NCBI GenBank assembly: GCA_034440635.1
Contig: JAOTON010000767.1
Span: 1,178,001 to 1,242,000 of the forward strand
Direction of reading: 5' to 3'
DNA from: Lepas anatifera
Lineage: Eukaryota; Arthropoda; Thecostraca; Lepadidae
DNA: 64,000 bases
Below are positions 23,301 to 31,955 of the stretch, piece after piece (within the stretch, counting starts at the first letter, position 1; every line of letters begins with the position of its first letter). The position numbers and the translations under genes are program-made. The notes under the pieces are model-generated. The model searched no databases. It had not been told where the DNA came from and saw only the letters and a list, made by a program, of their open reading frames with translations.

Positions 23301-25152
23301 ACCCTGTGACGGACCCACCATGGACCCTGTGACCCATGATCTGTGGACTCTGTGACGTGTGGACACTGTGACCTGTGGACACCATGTCCTGCGGACTCTG
23401 TGACTTGTGGACTCTGTGACCCGTGGCCTGTGGTCTCTGTGACCTGTGGACTCTGTGACCTATGGACTCTGAACTGTAGTTTCTGTGACTCTGGACACCG
23501 ACCAGTGGGTTCTGTGACCTGTGGGCACTGATTAATGGACTCTATGCTAACTCTGTGACTTGTGGACGCTGTGACCTGTGCAGTCTGTGGCCTGTGAACT
23601 CGGTGACCCGTGTACACTGTGACCTCTAAACACTGTGACCTGTGGACTCAGTGGCCTGTGAACTCTGTGGCCTGTGGACTCTGTGACCTGTGAACACTGT
23701 GACCTGTGAAAACTGTGACCTATGGACTCGTGACGTGTGGACTCTGTGACCTGTGGGCACTGTGACCTGTGAATATTTTTCAATCACTGCTGGCCGCGAA
23801 ATGACCAAGCAGTTTAAGCGTCGTAAACCCCGAAACAGCAATGAGCTGGAGGCCCGCCCTCAGGAGCATGCACTGAACTGAAGCCTTCACTCCTCTGCCC
23901 TTAGGCAGCTGACATCGCCCTAGACTCGCCCCCCTGTCCCGCCACTGACCTCCCTATGAACTAACGTCTGCGACATTTGGAGTCTGGGTTACGAATGGAC
24001 TGGCCTTTACACTGTGCGTCCCGCATTGCTGTCGAACTTCTGAACCACTTGTTTTCCTGTGAGAATGTGGCTGATCTAGTTGGAGCGTGTCCTGATCGCT
24101 CCCCCCATTTGGTTGTGGGCTCTACTCTGGATGCCACTCGGTGTACCTGGCAGATACCTGGCTGGCACTTCTCGCAGGCGGAGCTGTGACCTCCACTGAT
24201 CCGACAGGCCTGACTGCCTCCTGACTCCCTCTAGATGACGAACCTGTGACTCCCCTGTGGATGACGAACCTCTGTCTCCCTTCTGGATGACGGACCTCTG
24301 GTTTCCCTCCGTCTCCCCTCTGGTTTCCCTCCGTCTCCCCTCTGACCGCCGCCCTGTGCCCCGCAGACGCTGGAGTTGCCGGTGGACCGGTACGACAGTA
24401 GGTCGTCATCCGACTCCTCCGTGTCGCGGCAGACGGCCACGTCGCCGCAGTCGGCGCTGCTGCACCGGATGACGTTCCCGCCGGCGGCCGGCCGCCACCA
24501 GCCGCCCCCCGGCGGCGGCGCCACCCCGTCGGCCTCCTCCTGCCGCGGCGACGCGCCCGGCTCCGACGACAGCGCCGCCGAGTACCCGTACGTGCAGTTC
24601 GCCCGCGACCGGCCCTCCAAGCACGAGTACAGCTACCCGGCGCTGGCCGACCTGCACCGACAGAGGGAGGCGCTGCGGCGCGAGCGTGGCGAGACGCTGC
24701 ACCTCAAACAGCCGCCGCTGCCGCCCGGCAAGGGCGCTGGCGACGGCGTGGACGGCAAGCGCCGCCCGGTGGAGTCGTGCGCGGTGCGGCCGCTGCCGCG
24801 CCGCTGCCGCCACTGCCAGGAGCCGTACGACGAGGCGAGCAACGGGCGCGGCCAGTGCGAGTACGCGCCGGACGCAGTACGGACATGCCTGGACTTTGTG
24901 ACGTGCGTGCCGGCCGCGCAGTGCATGCTCTACCACTGCTGCGCCGACTCCGAGGGCGACTACGGCGCGGCGCGGCCCTGCTCGTGCGCGCCCCAGCAGG
25001 AGCGGTGTGCTCGCCGCTGGCTGGGACTGGCGCTGCTGTCGCTGCTGCTACCCTGTCTCTGCTGCTACCCGCCGCTGTCGGCCTGCTACGCGGCGTGCCG
25101 GCGGTGCCACGCCTGCGGGGGCAAGCACGGCCCGGCCACGGCTCACCCGTGA
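5679..25152 (+). CDS. Spred: Spred: Sprouty-related protein with EVH1 domain (partial gene, 3 exons seen)
   Basis: Spred proteins dampen Ras/MAPK signalling downstream of receptor tyrosine kinases. The EVH1 domain recruits the RasGAP neurofibromin, and the Cys-rich SPR domain targets membranes. Joining exons 5679-5847, 21052-21206 and 24367-25152 gives 370 codons in a single open frame with matching phases (1 then 0) and GT-AG borders. The protein shows the C-terminal half of an EVH1 domain, a proline-rich segment, a basic linker and an SPR domain ending in TGA. The N-terminal half of EVH1 (about 60-70 residues) is missing and must lie in earlier exons not identified here, probably upstream. 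Other small exons inside the 15-kb intron cannot be excluded, but phases fit without them. Sprouty itself lacks EVH1, so Spred is the better name. Confidence 0.93.
5848..8294. other. Spred intron segment without recognised genes
   Basis: AT-rich intronic sequence. Minus-strand open frames at 6,246-6,566 and 6,563-6,814 abut each other but show no known motif, no coding-style GC bias and no splice-linked partner. I see no gene here. An 8-bp GATAAT-type low-complexity stretch precedes the TA tract at the end. Confidence 0.5.
8295..8374. repeat. (TA)n microsatellite
   Basis: About 80 bp of almost pure TA dinucleotides interrupted once by CA, flanked by AT-rich intron. This is simple-sequence DNA, probably length-variable. 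Confidence 0.95.
8921..9381. mobile_element. MITE with TTAA-containing inverted termini
   Basis: The left end CTTAAAGGGAATGTGGCACC matches the reverse complement of the right end (CTTTAAAGGGAATGTGACAC) with two or so differences, giving inverted termini of about 22 bp around a 460-bp non-coding body. Both ends carry TTAA followed by AGGG, compatible with a piggyBac-type TTAA target duplication. That superfamily assignment is inference. The right subterminal region resembles 4,955-5,015, supporting a dispersed family. Confidence 0.7.
9382..10080. other. Spred intron between MITE and large satellite, no gene seen
   Basis: Contains only short open frames with no recognisable domain. Nothing supports an exon here. 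Confidence 0.4.
10081..13375. repeat. 3.3-kb minisatellite of 21-23 bp units
   Basis: Roughly 150 copies of GAGCTACTGCAACAGGGCAG and close variants. The main alternatives are CTAC or CTCC, and CAACAG or CGGCAG or TTTGGCAG. Variant units form higher-order patterns: for example the order GGAACACCTGCAACAGGGCAGT, then CTCC, then CTACTTTGGCAG recurs several times. The unit has few stops, so long spurious frames exist on both strands (up to about 340 codons). The array lies wholly in the first Spred intron seen. Confidence 0.97.
13376..15955. other. Spred intron segment, no gene seen
   Basis: The stretch contains a two-copy 54-bp duplication at about 14,419-14,522 (unit containing CTGTGCCTGTCCTGCCCCCA) and a GC-rich patch at 14,230-14,830 with open frames on both strands. 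None shows a known domain or credible splice partners. The rest is AT-rich and featureless to me. Confidence 0.4.
15956..16156. mobile_element. Palindromic (foldback) MITE, about 200 bp
   Basis: The left arm TTTCCGGGATTTAGTTTCTG and onward is matched by the right arm's reverse complement almost to the centre at GATATC (about 16,055). The arms are roughly 100 bp with scattered mismatches and small indels, so transcribed RNA would form one long hairpin. There is no coding capacity. The arms include GGTAAGGTATAAA near the ends and CAACAGATGGT near the centre. I see no clear target-site duplication. Confidence 0.85.
16157..18556. other. Spred intron with GC-rich patches, no confirmed gene
   Basis: GC-rich patches at 16,360-16,830 and 16,970-17,200 contain open frames on both strands but no recognisable protein. 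They could be CpG-rich regulatory DNA or an alternative promoter, but I see no specific promoter motif to rely on. Confidence 0.35.
18557..18811. repeat. 84-bp tandem duplication plus a 10-bp repeat
   Basis: The 84-bp segment starting CGCGTCCACCTCAGCCCGGC occurs twice, head to tail (18,557-18,640 and 18,641-18,724), nearly identical. It is followed at 18,769-18,811 by four copies of GCTGCCTGAC. Because 84 is a multiple of three, frames stay open on both strands, but the translated products resemble no known protein. Confidence 0.85.
19827..20139. mobile_element. Foldback MITE with GGCGGATCC ends, copy 1
   Basis: Begins CATAGGCGGATCCAGGGG and ends CCTGGATCTGCCTATG, giving inverted termini of about 16 bp around a 313-bp non-coding body. 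The interior has shared blocks such as TAGGTTTTGCCGCCCAAAAG and runs of C or G next to GGCGCC. It is a member of a family with other copies at about 26,288, 27,418 and 39,360. Confidence 0.8.
20140..21051. other. Spred intron segment upstream of the proline exon, no gene seen
   Basis: Mixed-composition intron with no recognised exon or repeat. It ends in the acceptor GACCCCCGCAG of the proline-rich exon. Confidence 0.4.
21052..21206 (+). CDS. Spred: Spred exon: proline-rich linker
   Basis: The 155-bp exon runs between acceptor CCCCCGCAG and donor ATG|GTGAGC. Its first two bases complete the glycine codon left by the EVH1 exon, and it ends in phase 0. It encodes [13 protein letters not shown], then a proline tract (about 20 prolines in 28 residues), then [14 protein letters not shown]. 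The tract is unusual, because EVH1 domains as a class bind proline-rich peptides. Vertebrate Spreds are not known to me for such a tract. Confidence 0.85.
21240..21790. repeat. Degenerate repeat of about 60 bp after the Spred proline exon
   Basis: Units contain TGTCTATGGTCTTCTGACTG, GGTGGTGGTGATATCGGTTG and TGTCCTAACTGC. The first half is more diverged than the second. It begins about 35 bp beyond the exon's 5' splice site and does not visibly copy that site. Confidence 0.75.
21791..23269. other. Spred intron segment, no gene seen
   Basis: Contains a short direct duplication at about 22,547-22,590 (CCATCCTGACTTTTACGCCT twice) and otherwise unremarkable intron. A minus-strand open frame at 22,213-22,491 has unbiased composition but no domain I recognise. 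Confidence 0.4.
23270..23775. repeat. 16-bp minisatellite in the last Spred intron
   Basis: About 30 copies of CTGTGGACTCTGTGAC with frequent single-base variants (ACACTGTGACC, ACCTGTGAAC). Open frames on both strands arise from the repeat. It is 600 bp upstream of the last exon and does not touch a splice site. Confidence 0.9.
24190..24360 (+). repeat. Pyrimidine-rich tandem repeat before the last Spred acceptor
   Basis: Two related units repeat here: GATGACGAACCTGTGACTCC (three copies) and TCTGGTTTCCCTCCGTCTCC (two copies). The array leads directly into CTGTGCCCCGCAG, the acceptor of the last exon, and supplies its long pyrimidine tract. Confidence 0.7.
24367..25152 (+). CDS. Spred: Spred last exon: linker and Cys-rich SPR domain
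   Basis: The 786-bp exon starts after CCCCGCAG in phase 0 and ends with TGA at 25,150-25,152. Ser/Gly/Pro-rich sequence is followed by [20 protein letters not shown], a conserved pre-SPR block of Spreds, then a basic region. The SPR domain runs from about [11 protein letters not shown] through [35 protein letters not shown] and [16 protein letters not shown] hydrophobic [16 protein letters not shown] stretch and a final [13 protein letters not shown] follow. Cysteine spacing matches Sprouty/Spred C-termini, which are palmitoylated membrane anchors. Codon use is strongly GC-rich at third positions, unlike the introns. Confidence 0.96.
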   Translation, partial: TLELPVDRYDSRSSSDSSVSRQTATSPQSALLHRMTFPPAAGRHQPPPGGGATPSASSCRGDAPGSDDSAAEYPYVQFARDRPSKHEYSYPALADLHRQREALRRERGETLHLKQPPLPPGKGAGDGVDGKRRPVESCAVRPLPRRCRHCQEPYDEASNGRGQCEYAPDAVRTCLDFVTCVPAAQCMLYHCCADSEGDYGAARPCSCAPQQERCARRWLGLALLSLLLPCLCCYPPLSACYAACRRCHACGGKHGPATAHP

Positions 25153-25223
25153 GACGGCGGCCACATATCGGCGTCGCTGCCGCCCAACTAGTCGGCACCG
25201 TCACGTCAGCGTGCTCACTGCTT

Positions 25224-25251
25224 CACACCACACACACACACACACACACAC
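25224..25251. repeat. (CA)n microsatellite after the Spred stop
   Basis: A run of CA dinucleotides about 70 bp after the stop codon, probably in the 3' untranslated region. Confidence 0.85.
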
Positions 25252-25252
25252 T

Positions 25253-26287
25253 CAGACACCCACAGACATACACGCCCACTCAACACACACAGACAGACAC
25301 GTTCTGGCGGGTACGGACAGTGCGATATATGGCGCCAAAGACCGGTGTACGTACCTGTGCGTTAGTGTGCGTGACAGGAGTATGCCGTTTCGCATACGCA
25401 AGGCCAGTGGACCGTACTATTGATCGGTGGCTACTGATGCCACATCTGCTATCCAATTGCGTTTGATATGCGATGCGTGCACTTGCATACTTGTGCCGTT
25501 AGTTGGTTATCGTTGGTTATTATCATCTTGTTATCTCACCCAAAGGGATCCCAATGTCTCGAGGGCTCAGGGGGCATTGTGACGCTCTTTGGATTTATCG
25601 CTGCTATGCCTTGGTAATTTGTGTTCTGGCCGGGAGGGTGTCGCCGCGGGCCGCGCCGCGCCACTGTGTATGTGATATACGCGGAGACCCTGGCTCGGGC
25701 GTGCTGATCCAGCGCCAAGTGATTGGTTGACAATGGAGGAAGGAGCGAGACTGCCGCTGCGCCGGGCTCGGCTCCTGCCGGGTTGGACGCGCCGGGCGAG
25801 CTTTATCGGGAGAGTGGCGACGGTGGCGCCGCCACTGGCCGCCCGTCTCATCTCCATTGACGCCGGCTAGGCGGCCGGGCGTGCCGCGTCGTTTTATAGT
25901 CGTGACTCGGCTGAGAGCGGTGTGCGTGCGTGTGCGTGTGTGTACGTCGGGAGCGCCCGTGCACGCTGTGGTAATGTACTCCTCATCTGTGCGTACGTGT
26001 GTACTGAACTCATCGCTGCTGTCATTTGTTCCTAAATACATGCCGCTTAATACCCGAGCCGCGCGTGTGCAGCTGCGTTCAACCGTTTCCAGGGAAACAT
26101 TGGCTTAGTTTCCATGACCAAAAGCGACCCAGTTCGGACCGCCGATGTGAAATAGCACTTGGAGTCGACTGTGGTGTATCCTGAGTGATGGTTCGATCAG
26201 GATCGCTTATTGGTCATGATAACTAAGCCGTTGTTCCAACCCCCCCCCCGCCCACTGTCCGGTTCGTGAGATAGTGAAAACCTGGAT
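25253..26287 (+). other. Probable Spred 3' UTR and flank
   Basis: No new coding domain. The segment is GC-rich at first and carries GT/CA-rich patches near 25,915-25,945. A polyadenylation signal close to the stop is not obvious, so the 3' end cannot be placed. Confidence 0.3.
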
Positions 26288-26492
26288 GCATGGGGCGGAT
26301 CCAGCATTTCAAATGGGAGGGGACGTTGGGAAGCGGAAGTCCTGAAGTTGTTATCTATTGGAAAAACGTTAAATTACATCATGGAGGCGCCAATATTTTC
26401 ATCCTGAAGAAGTGACGTTTGGGGGGTGGGGGGGGTTGCCGGCTAGGTCTTTCGAAAATGGAGCGTGACCCCTTCCCCTGGATCCGTTTATG
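26288..26492. mobile_element. Foldback MITE with GGCGGATCC ends, copy 2
   Basis: Left end GCATGGGGCGGATCCAGCAT and right end CCCTGGATCCGTTTATGC form imperfect inverted termini around a body of about 170 bp with no coding capacity. It is shorter and more diverged than the other copies. Confidence 0.65.
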
Positions 26493-26689
26493 CATAGATG
26501 GGAGTCGCCAAAGTATGCCATGGGGAATTCGTGATTGAGGCGGGCTATAGGTGCATCCTCCCTCACGACCGAGCACTAGTAATCCCTATCTCCGCACTCG
26601 CTGCCACTGAAGCGACCTCGGCGGCCGCTTAATGCCCGTGCACCAGTGGGACACGGCACCATTCCCCCTGATGCAATTTAGCGTGCGCC

Positions 26690-26890
26690 TGATAATAGGT
26701 TTCACTGCCCTAAAATGCGCCCGCCCCCCCCCTGTCTAAGCGCCGGCTTCCGATGGGAAATCTTCGCTCTGCGGATGGGGAGGGTGCTCCGACCGCATGC
26801 CCAAAAGGCAGAGACGGATCCATGGGCGTCTCACGAAATCTCGCGTCCCCGTGTCCTCCGTTTTTGACGTCCATGGGCGGATCCAAGAAC
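26690..26890. mobile_element. Degenerate or partial GGCGGATCC-family copies
   Basis: The interior block TAATAGGTTTCACTGCCCTA resembles the family interior. Two terminal-like sequences occur: GACGGATCCATGGGCG near 26,815 and CATGGGCGGATCCAAG near 26,872. They are arranged as if one copy were partial or a second inserted beside it. Exact limits cannot be read. Confidence 0.45.
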
Positions 26891-27417
26891 TCCAACCCGG
26901 TCGTGCCACCTCAAAGAGGTCGTCTTCTCTCACTGTCGGTAAATTTCTTTAAAGACACCGTTTTCACGATCTTAGCTGGAATGTCCCCAAACGTTTTTTA
27001 ACGTCCATTCCTAAAATAATGCACTTTATGTCGGGGCATATTTTAAGGAATTGGTACTGGCTAAAAGGACTCGAATTTTCACCAAAAGGGCATTCCTAGA
27101 GCATCAAATGATTGATGACTGGTGGGCACTTGGCCACTCAGCTTCGGTTACTGGTGGACATAGCAGGGGAGACTGGTGGGCAAAATGCCCACCACTTTTT
27201 AGCTAAAAATATGCCCTGCTTTATGTGTCATTTCAGCGCCCCCTTGAACATAGGCGCTTGTCCACGTTGGGGGGGCAAAAGTCACTGCCGCTGCGGTCAA
27301 ATATGATGCGGCCTATCACTTGATTTGTTAACGGAAAGGTACATAATCGGCTAAAAGTTGGGAAGGCTCTGCCCTCCAGTCCGAAAGATCCGGGACACTC
27401 CTTACCACCACCCCACC

Positions 27418-27684
27418 CATAGGCGGATCCAGGATTTCCGATCGGGAGGGGGGCACCTTCGGGGAGGGGGGCGCCATCCGGACCAGGGGGCGCTACTTTT
27501 GACCGGAAAACCTATCAGGTGGGCGCAAAATCCTATCGGTGGGCGTCGATTTTCGCATTCTGGGGAGGGGGTTGTCAGGGGGCGCCATCGGCTTTTCAGC
27601 GGGGCACCTTGACAATTTCAGTGGGCGCCAAGGGTCAATCAGGAGGAGGGGCACACGCCCCCTTTACCCCCTGGATCCGCCTAT
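27418..27684. mobile_element. Foldback MITE with GGCGGATCC ends, copy 3
   Basis: The best-preserved copy, starting CATAGGCGGATCCAGGAT and ending CCTGGATCCGCCTATG. Its inverted termini are about 16 bp and near-perfect around a G-rich body with repeated GGGGGCGCCA-type blocks and CCTATCRGGTGGGCGC. It has no open frame of note. Confidence 0.85.
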
Positions 27685-28519
27685 GCCCCTACCCCAGTTC
27701 CTGCGCCAATGCCCTTGAGGCTGCTCGGTGTGCAAACGCCGGCAGGCGAAGATCTAGGGCCGTCACTGAATACGAATGTAAAGGTATTAAAAGAAGTGAG
27801 CTAAAAGAGCTATGGAATGAAGCTTTTAGATAATATATATGTAAAAAATAAATTCATACACTTGTTTTTTACGGAACCTTTTCACCGAGATTTCGTATTG
27901 TGATATCGATGATACGTATTACTCAATTTAGTATTGTTAGCTCTTAAACACCGGGATCGTCATTTTTGCGTCATTTAATGCCTGCTCTTCTTTTCTGTCT
28001 GTTGTGGGCGTTCCTTACTAGAAATCTCTGTGAGGAATGCGACTGTCATGTGGTGTCCATTTTGGTACTTATGCATTTGCTCGTGAAAGTGGATCGGGCG
28101 GTGGCACTGATAATGCGGAGCATTAAGAATGTTTTGTTGAAAGAAATTAGTAAAATGCCTTTTATGTTGCGCTGATACTTCAGAAGACTTACATAACGGG
28201 CTGAAAGTGAAACCCTCTCTGTAACTCAATTATGGTTTGGGCCAATGTAATCTTGATCAAGTAGCTGTTACTTCAACTTACTTCCATATCAATATTTTTC
28301 CGGGAATATATTTTTCAGTGCAAAAAAACTCGAAAGATTTTCTTGATACAGATCTTTTATGGAAGCTTGTTTCTCAGTCAGAAAACATGTCTATATTCCT
28401 TGGAATTCAGATTTTTATCAAAACCAACTTGTGCTTTGTATCTGGGAGTGATTACACATTCTGTGTGTATTTTTGGAGAGCTTAATCATTAATATTCACC
28501 CTCAATTTGAGATTGTCAG
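27685..28519. other. Intergenic, no gene seen
   Basis: AT-rich sequence after the MITE. Open frames at 27,966-28,229 on both strands lack any recognised domain. A canonical-looking AATAAA lies near 27,846 (AAAAATAAATTC), but no exon can be tied to it. Confidence 0.4.
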
Positions 28520-28893
28520 AAATTGCAGGCTGACTACAGCCTGCAGGTTCTGTTCTTGACAAGCTTGTGATCATCGTTCATGTCTTAGTCATGGTCAGGT
28601 TCAATTTGCCTGATATGAACCCAGTGGGTGTCCAATCTACTCATAGACCCTGCCAAGGATTGTAAACCAACAACCAAAGTGAGGAGTCTATTCCAATAAT
28701 GTATAGCCTGGCACCTATAAGAAAAGTCAAGCTAAAAAAGTTAGGTTTAACAACATTCCAAGTACCTATGACCCAGTAAGTATGTGAGTATACAACTGGG
28801 TCAGGCTCTGGTTCAAACCACTAGGAAGTAGTTTGCATGATTTTAATTTGTCTTCTTGATGTTAGAAGTACAAGGGCAGAAGTCCCAGAGTGC

Positions 28894-28895
<2 letters not shown>
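28520..28895 (-). mobile_element. LINE A, C-terminal ORF2 and 3' end fragment
   Basis: On the minus strand the translation (with stops and frameshifts) reads LGLLPLYF, then QEDKLKSCKLL, then RCQAIHYWNRLL and DTHWVHIRQIEPDHD. These align in order with the C-terminus of the plus-strand LINE B nearby (LDLPSLYYRRRRGDMIKLYQ, VRSISDWNSLPDS, DEHWAHLRYFSPENE). The following AGAACCTGCAGGCTG also resembles LINE B's 3' region (GGAGCCTGCAGGCCTTG). It is an old, inactive copy of the same LINE family. It appears to be one part of a copy whose upstream piece is at 38,607-39,060. Confidence 0.7.

Positions 28896-28927
<32 letters not shown>
28896..28927. repeat. (TA)n microsatellite at a LINE junction
   Basis: A run of TA dinucleotides lies between the minus-strand LINE A fragment and the plus-strand LINE B. 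It may have grown at the insertion junction. Confidence 0.9.
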
Positions 28928-28929
<2 letters not shown>

Positions 28930-28931
<2 letters not shown>

Positions 28932-29606
28932 CTGTCAATCTGCCATATACCAGGGAGAAAATGCACCAATTCCTACCCACATGATGCAGTGCTACCTCTC
29001 TTATTAGTTAGGTAGTTGAGGACTTTTTATTCATCGATTATGGGAGATACACTCTGTGCGCTTAAACAGCTGAGGAGCCTGACACGTCGTCTCCAGCAGC
29101 AGCATGAGCATAACCTGGCAAGAAATTCAAACACATGTCCCAAGCCATTCTGGAAGTATGTTAACAGCAGGCTAAAAACCAAGGGTAAAATCGTGGACCT
29201 GGCGGACGCATCAGGTGTCTTGGCTTCCAGCGACGAGGAGAAGGCTAGGGTTCTCAACTCCTTCTTTGCCAGCAAGTTCACCAAGGAAAACCTGCTGACC
29301 ATCCACGAGTTTGAGCAGCACCACCACGGACCCTTTCTGGAGAGCGTCGTATTCACAGAACAAGACGCTGCAGTAAAGCTTCATAACCTGAAGTCCAACA
29401 GCTCCTCTGGACCTGACCTGCTTCACCCACAGATTCTTTCTGAATCCTGCAACGCCTTGTGCATTCCGCTCGCTAACCTTTTCCAGAAATCGTTGGACTC
29501 CGGACTCCTGCCGGAGGCCTGGAAGCTAGGGACAGTGGTTCCCATATTCAAGATAGGGAATCGGCAAGACCCTGGCAACTACAGACCAGTGAGCCTCACA
29601 TCTGTG
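28930..29606 (+). mobile_element. LINE B, 5' part: N-terminal reverse-transcriptase region
   Basis: The open frame at 29,016-29,606 encodes the segment preceding and entering the reverse-transcriptase domain: CPKPFWKYVNSRLKTKG, then NSFFASKFTKENLL, LKSNSSSGPDLLHPQIL, and LPEAWKLGTVVPIFK with NYRPVSLTS. The last is reverse-transcriptase motif 2, typical of CR1/Jockey-like non-LTR elements. No endonuclease domain precedes it, so the copy is 5'-truncated. Homology stops abruptly after SLTSV at about 29,606, where another element is inserted. The protein resumes at about 36,967. Confidence 0.88.
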
Positions 29607-31955
29607 AGTCCATACATATATTCACCACGATGAAGACAAGCAGCAAAAATGCGCGCCGGTACATGTCAAAAACAACGTTAAAAGCCAGACACCAAAGCTG
29701 GTAGGGAATGACGAGAAGTGCACAGTAAAACCGTAATAGATGCCACCACCCCACAAGCCAGCCCGGGCCAGGCAACCACAAGGGGGCGCCACCAATCCAC
29801 AGTGAGTGAGTGAGTGGCGCCACCAATCTACATCGATATGTGAGATCCGCTCCCCGCATAAATGCGCCTAGTGGGGGCAAGCAGCCGCCTCGCAGGTGGC
29901 AGAGCCGAGAGGTCCCGGGAACCAATCGTCAGTGCCACCACCGGCACGGCCGCCGCCCGAGCCAGACGCAACAGAGGACGGATCCCACAGAAATTCCGCC
30001 GAGGCAACGAGCGCCACACCGCCGGGCCGACGCGCAGAGGCCCCGCCAGCGGGCCCCCGCGGAACAACCGCCACACCAAAGCCGAAACACCCAGCAGCGA
30101 CACGACGATGCCGGCGGCTCGCGGGACCCCCAGCCAAACCCCACGCATGTATCCAAGACATCCACATAGGGAGCCAGCCCCCTCAAACGAGACCAAGGAG
30201 TCACTCCAGCGTTCTCCCAGTATAGCCAGGCCGATCGGATTTGTGGCCTGGATTGATCGTCTACGATGGGGGCAAGCGTTGAAATATTAATTACAGTACT
30301 ATAGTAAATAACTCATTACGTCGAGGCAGCTCCAGGCGGACAAAGGCGGCGCCAGCGGCTCGAGGCCGCGGGGGATAAGCAGGTACCCAGCGTAGTATAA
30401 AGGAAAGTACCACCTCTTAACACGTCTGCACAGGGGCTCACATGGTGCCCGTCCAGAGAAACCTCTCAAACAAAAACCAGGTCTTCAAGATTCCAGAATA
30501 GGGAGCCGCATGCCGATAACTGGACATTTGTTCACTATCATTAACCATGAGCAAACAGGATCGGCATAGGCTAGTAATGATCACTCATCATCAGAATGAC
30601 ACCTGACCTCAGTCGAGAAAACAGAGATCCATCACGGATAGACACGAGATCGCTCCCCTCCCCCGCCCATCGTCGTCAGGCCTCCAGAGAAGAACGAGGT
30701 CGCTCCCTCCATCGCTCGCCGCCGACGCCCCCGTCAGGCCATCAGAGAAGAAGCAGCACAGGCGCGGCACCACCACCCGGCCCGCCGGCCGGCCCCCGTC
30801 GCACCAGCTCCCACGCCCAAAGAGCACGCGGAGGACCCATCAGACGATCGAGACGCCGAGACCAGCCGACCTCCCCAGCCATCCGTTGCCGGAGCAGCAG
30901 AACTCAGCTGCCTAGTTGAGACCGATATCCCGAGATCAGGACGCCGCGACCAACCGCCCTCCTCAGTCATCCGACGCCGGAACAGCAGAATCCAGTCCTT
31001 GAGTCGAGATCGAGTTCGGCTTCTCAAGATCGAGACGCCGTGGTTGGTTGTCCCCCTCAGACATCGGTCGCCGGAGCAGCAGAGCTCAGCTCTCGAGTCG
31101 GTTCGGCGCCTCCCCGTCCGGGCTCTCACCTCCAGGTGAGAGGAGTGCGCTCACTCACATCGCGCGCAGCACCAAACAGGCAAGTCCGAATCCGCCGCCG
31201 GCTCACCGGACGCGCGGCCCCAGCATCCCCGAGCAAAGGGGGCGCCGAGAGCGCCGCACCCAACGGGCGCCAGCCCGGCTTCATCGCAGCACCGCTGCTA
31301 GTGTCACTCGACGGCCCTCCAGCGTGCAGGCGGCGCGACCCCCGCAGCATGCGAGCTCCATCGCGAGCCCTCCATGGCGGCGGAGGACCACGGCGCCAGT
31401 AGGCCCCCTGCCAGGCGCCAGTAGGCGCCACGGCCAGTAGGACCACAACGCCAGCCGGATCAGGAACCACCAGGCGACTCCAGACGGTTCCAAACCCACA
31501 GCGGTCGGACAGCAGCGCCGGGGCATGTATCTGTCGAACCTGGAACGAGACAGACCCGTTAGGGGTGAGGGGAGGGCGGGACTGAAGGAGTGAGTGAGAC
31601 TGAGTGAAGGCTGTTTTGATTTTTTTTCGGCATGAATGAAATGTCAAGGATTTTGGCAACATTGGACCAGGAGCATAGCTCGGTCCGGTCTCCACTGCCA
31701 GTGCATATGAAAAATTCAGATTGAAGTAAATATTTGTAATAATTACTGGGTGATGCTCGTCTGGTTGCCGGCAAGTAACTATCAGAAGTCTTCAAACAAT
31801 CATTAAAAGTTCGCAGTGAAGTATGTGCAAGTTCGTACATTCTGATATTCAGAGCAAAAAATCGAGCTTTAACTTTGCTTTGATATTTTTTCCTAGAGTT
31901 TAGAACATTGCTAACGGGAAGAAAAAACATGATGTGAGCGACGATTCCCACATAG
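29607..31955. other. GC-rich inserted DNA between LINE B half and LINE C ORF2, nature unclear
   Basis: This 2.3-kb block sits inside LINE B's interruption and downstream (in sense) of minus-strand LINE C's ORF2. It is GC-rich, with GGCGCCACCAATC twice near 29,790-29,830 and GGCGCCAGTAGG-type repeats near 31,393-31,440. An imperfect tandem of about 90 bp lies at 30,850-31,110 (GACGCCG...CCGGAGCAGCAGAA). Open frames on both strands show no domain. It may be a very long 3' region of LINE C or a separate element inserted beside it. The sequence alone does not decide. Confidence 0.5.

Noticed and set aside
24406..25204. Minus-strand frames opposite the Spred last exon
   Set aside because: Shadows of GC-rich coding sequence. 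The plus strand encodes the clear SPR domain.
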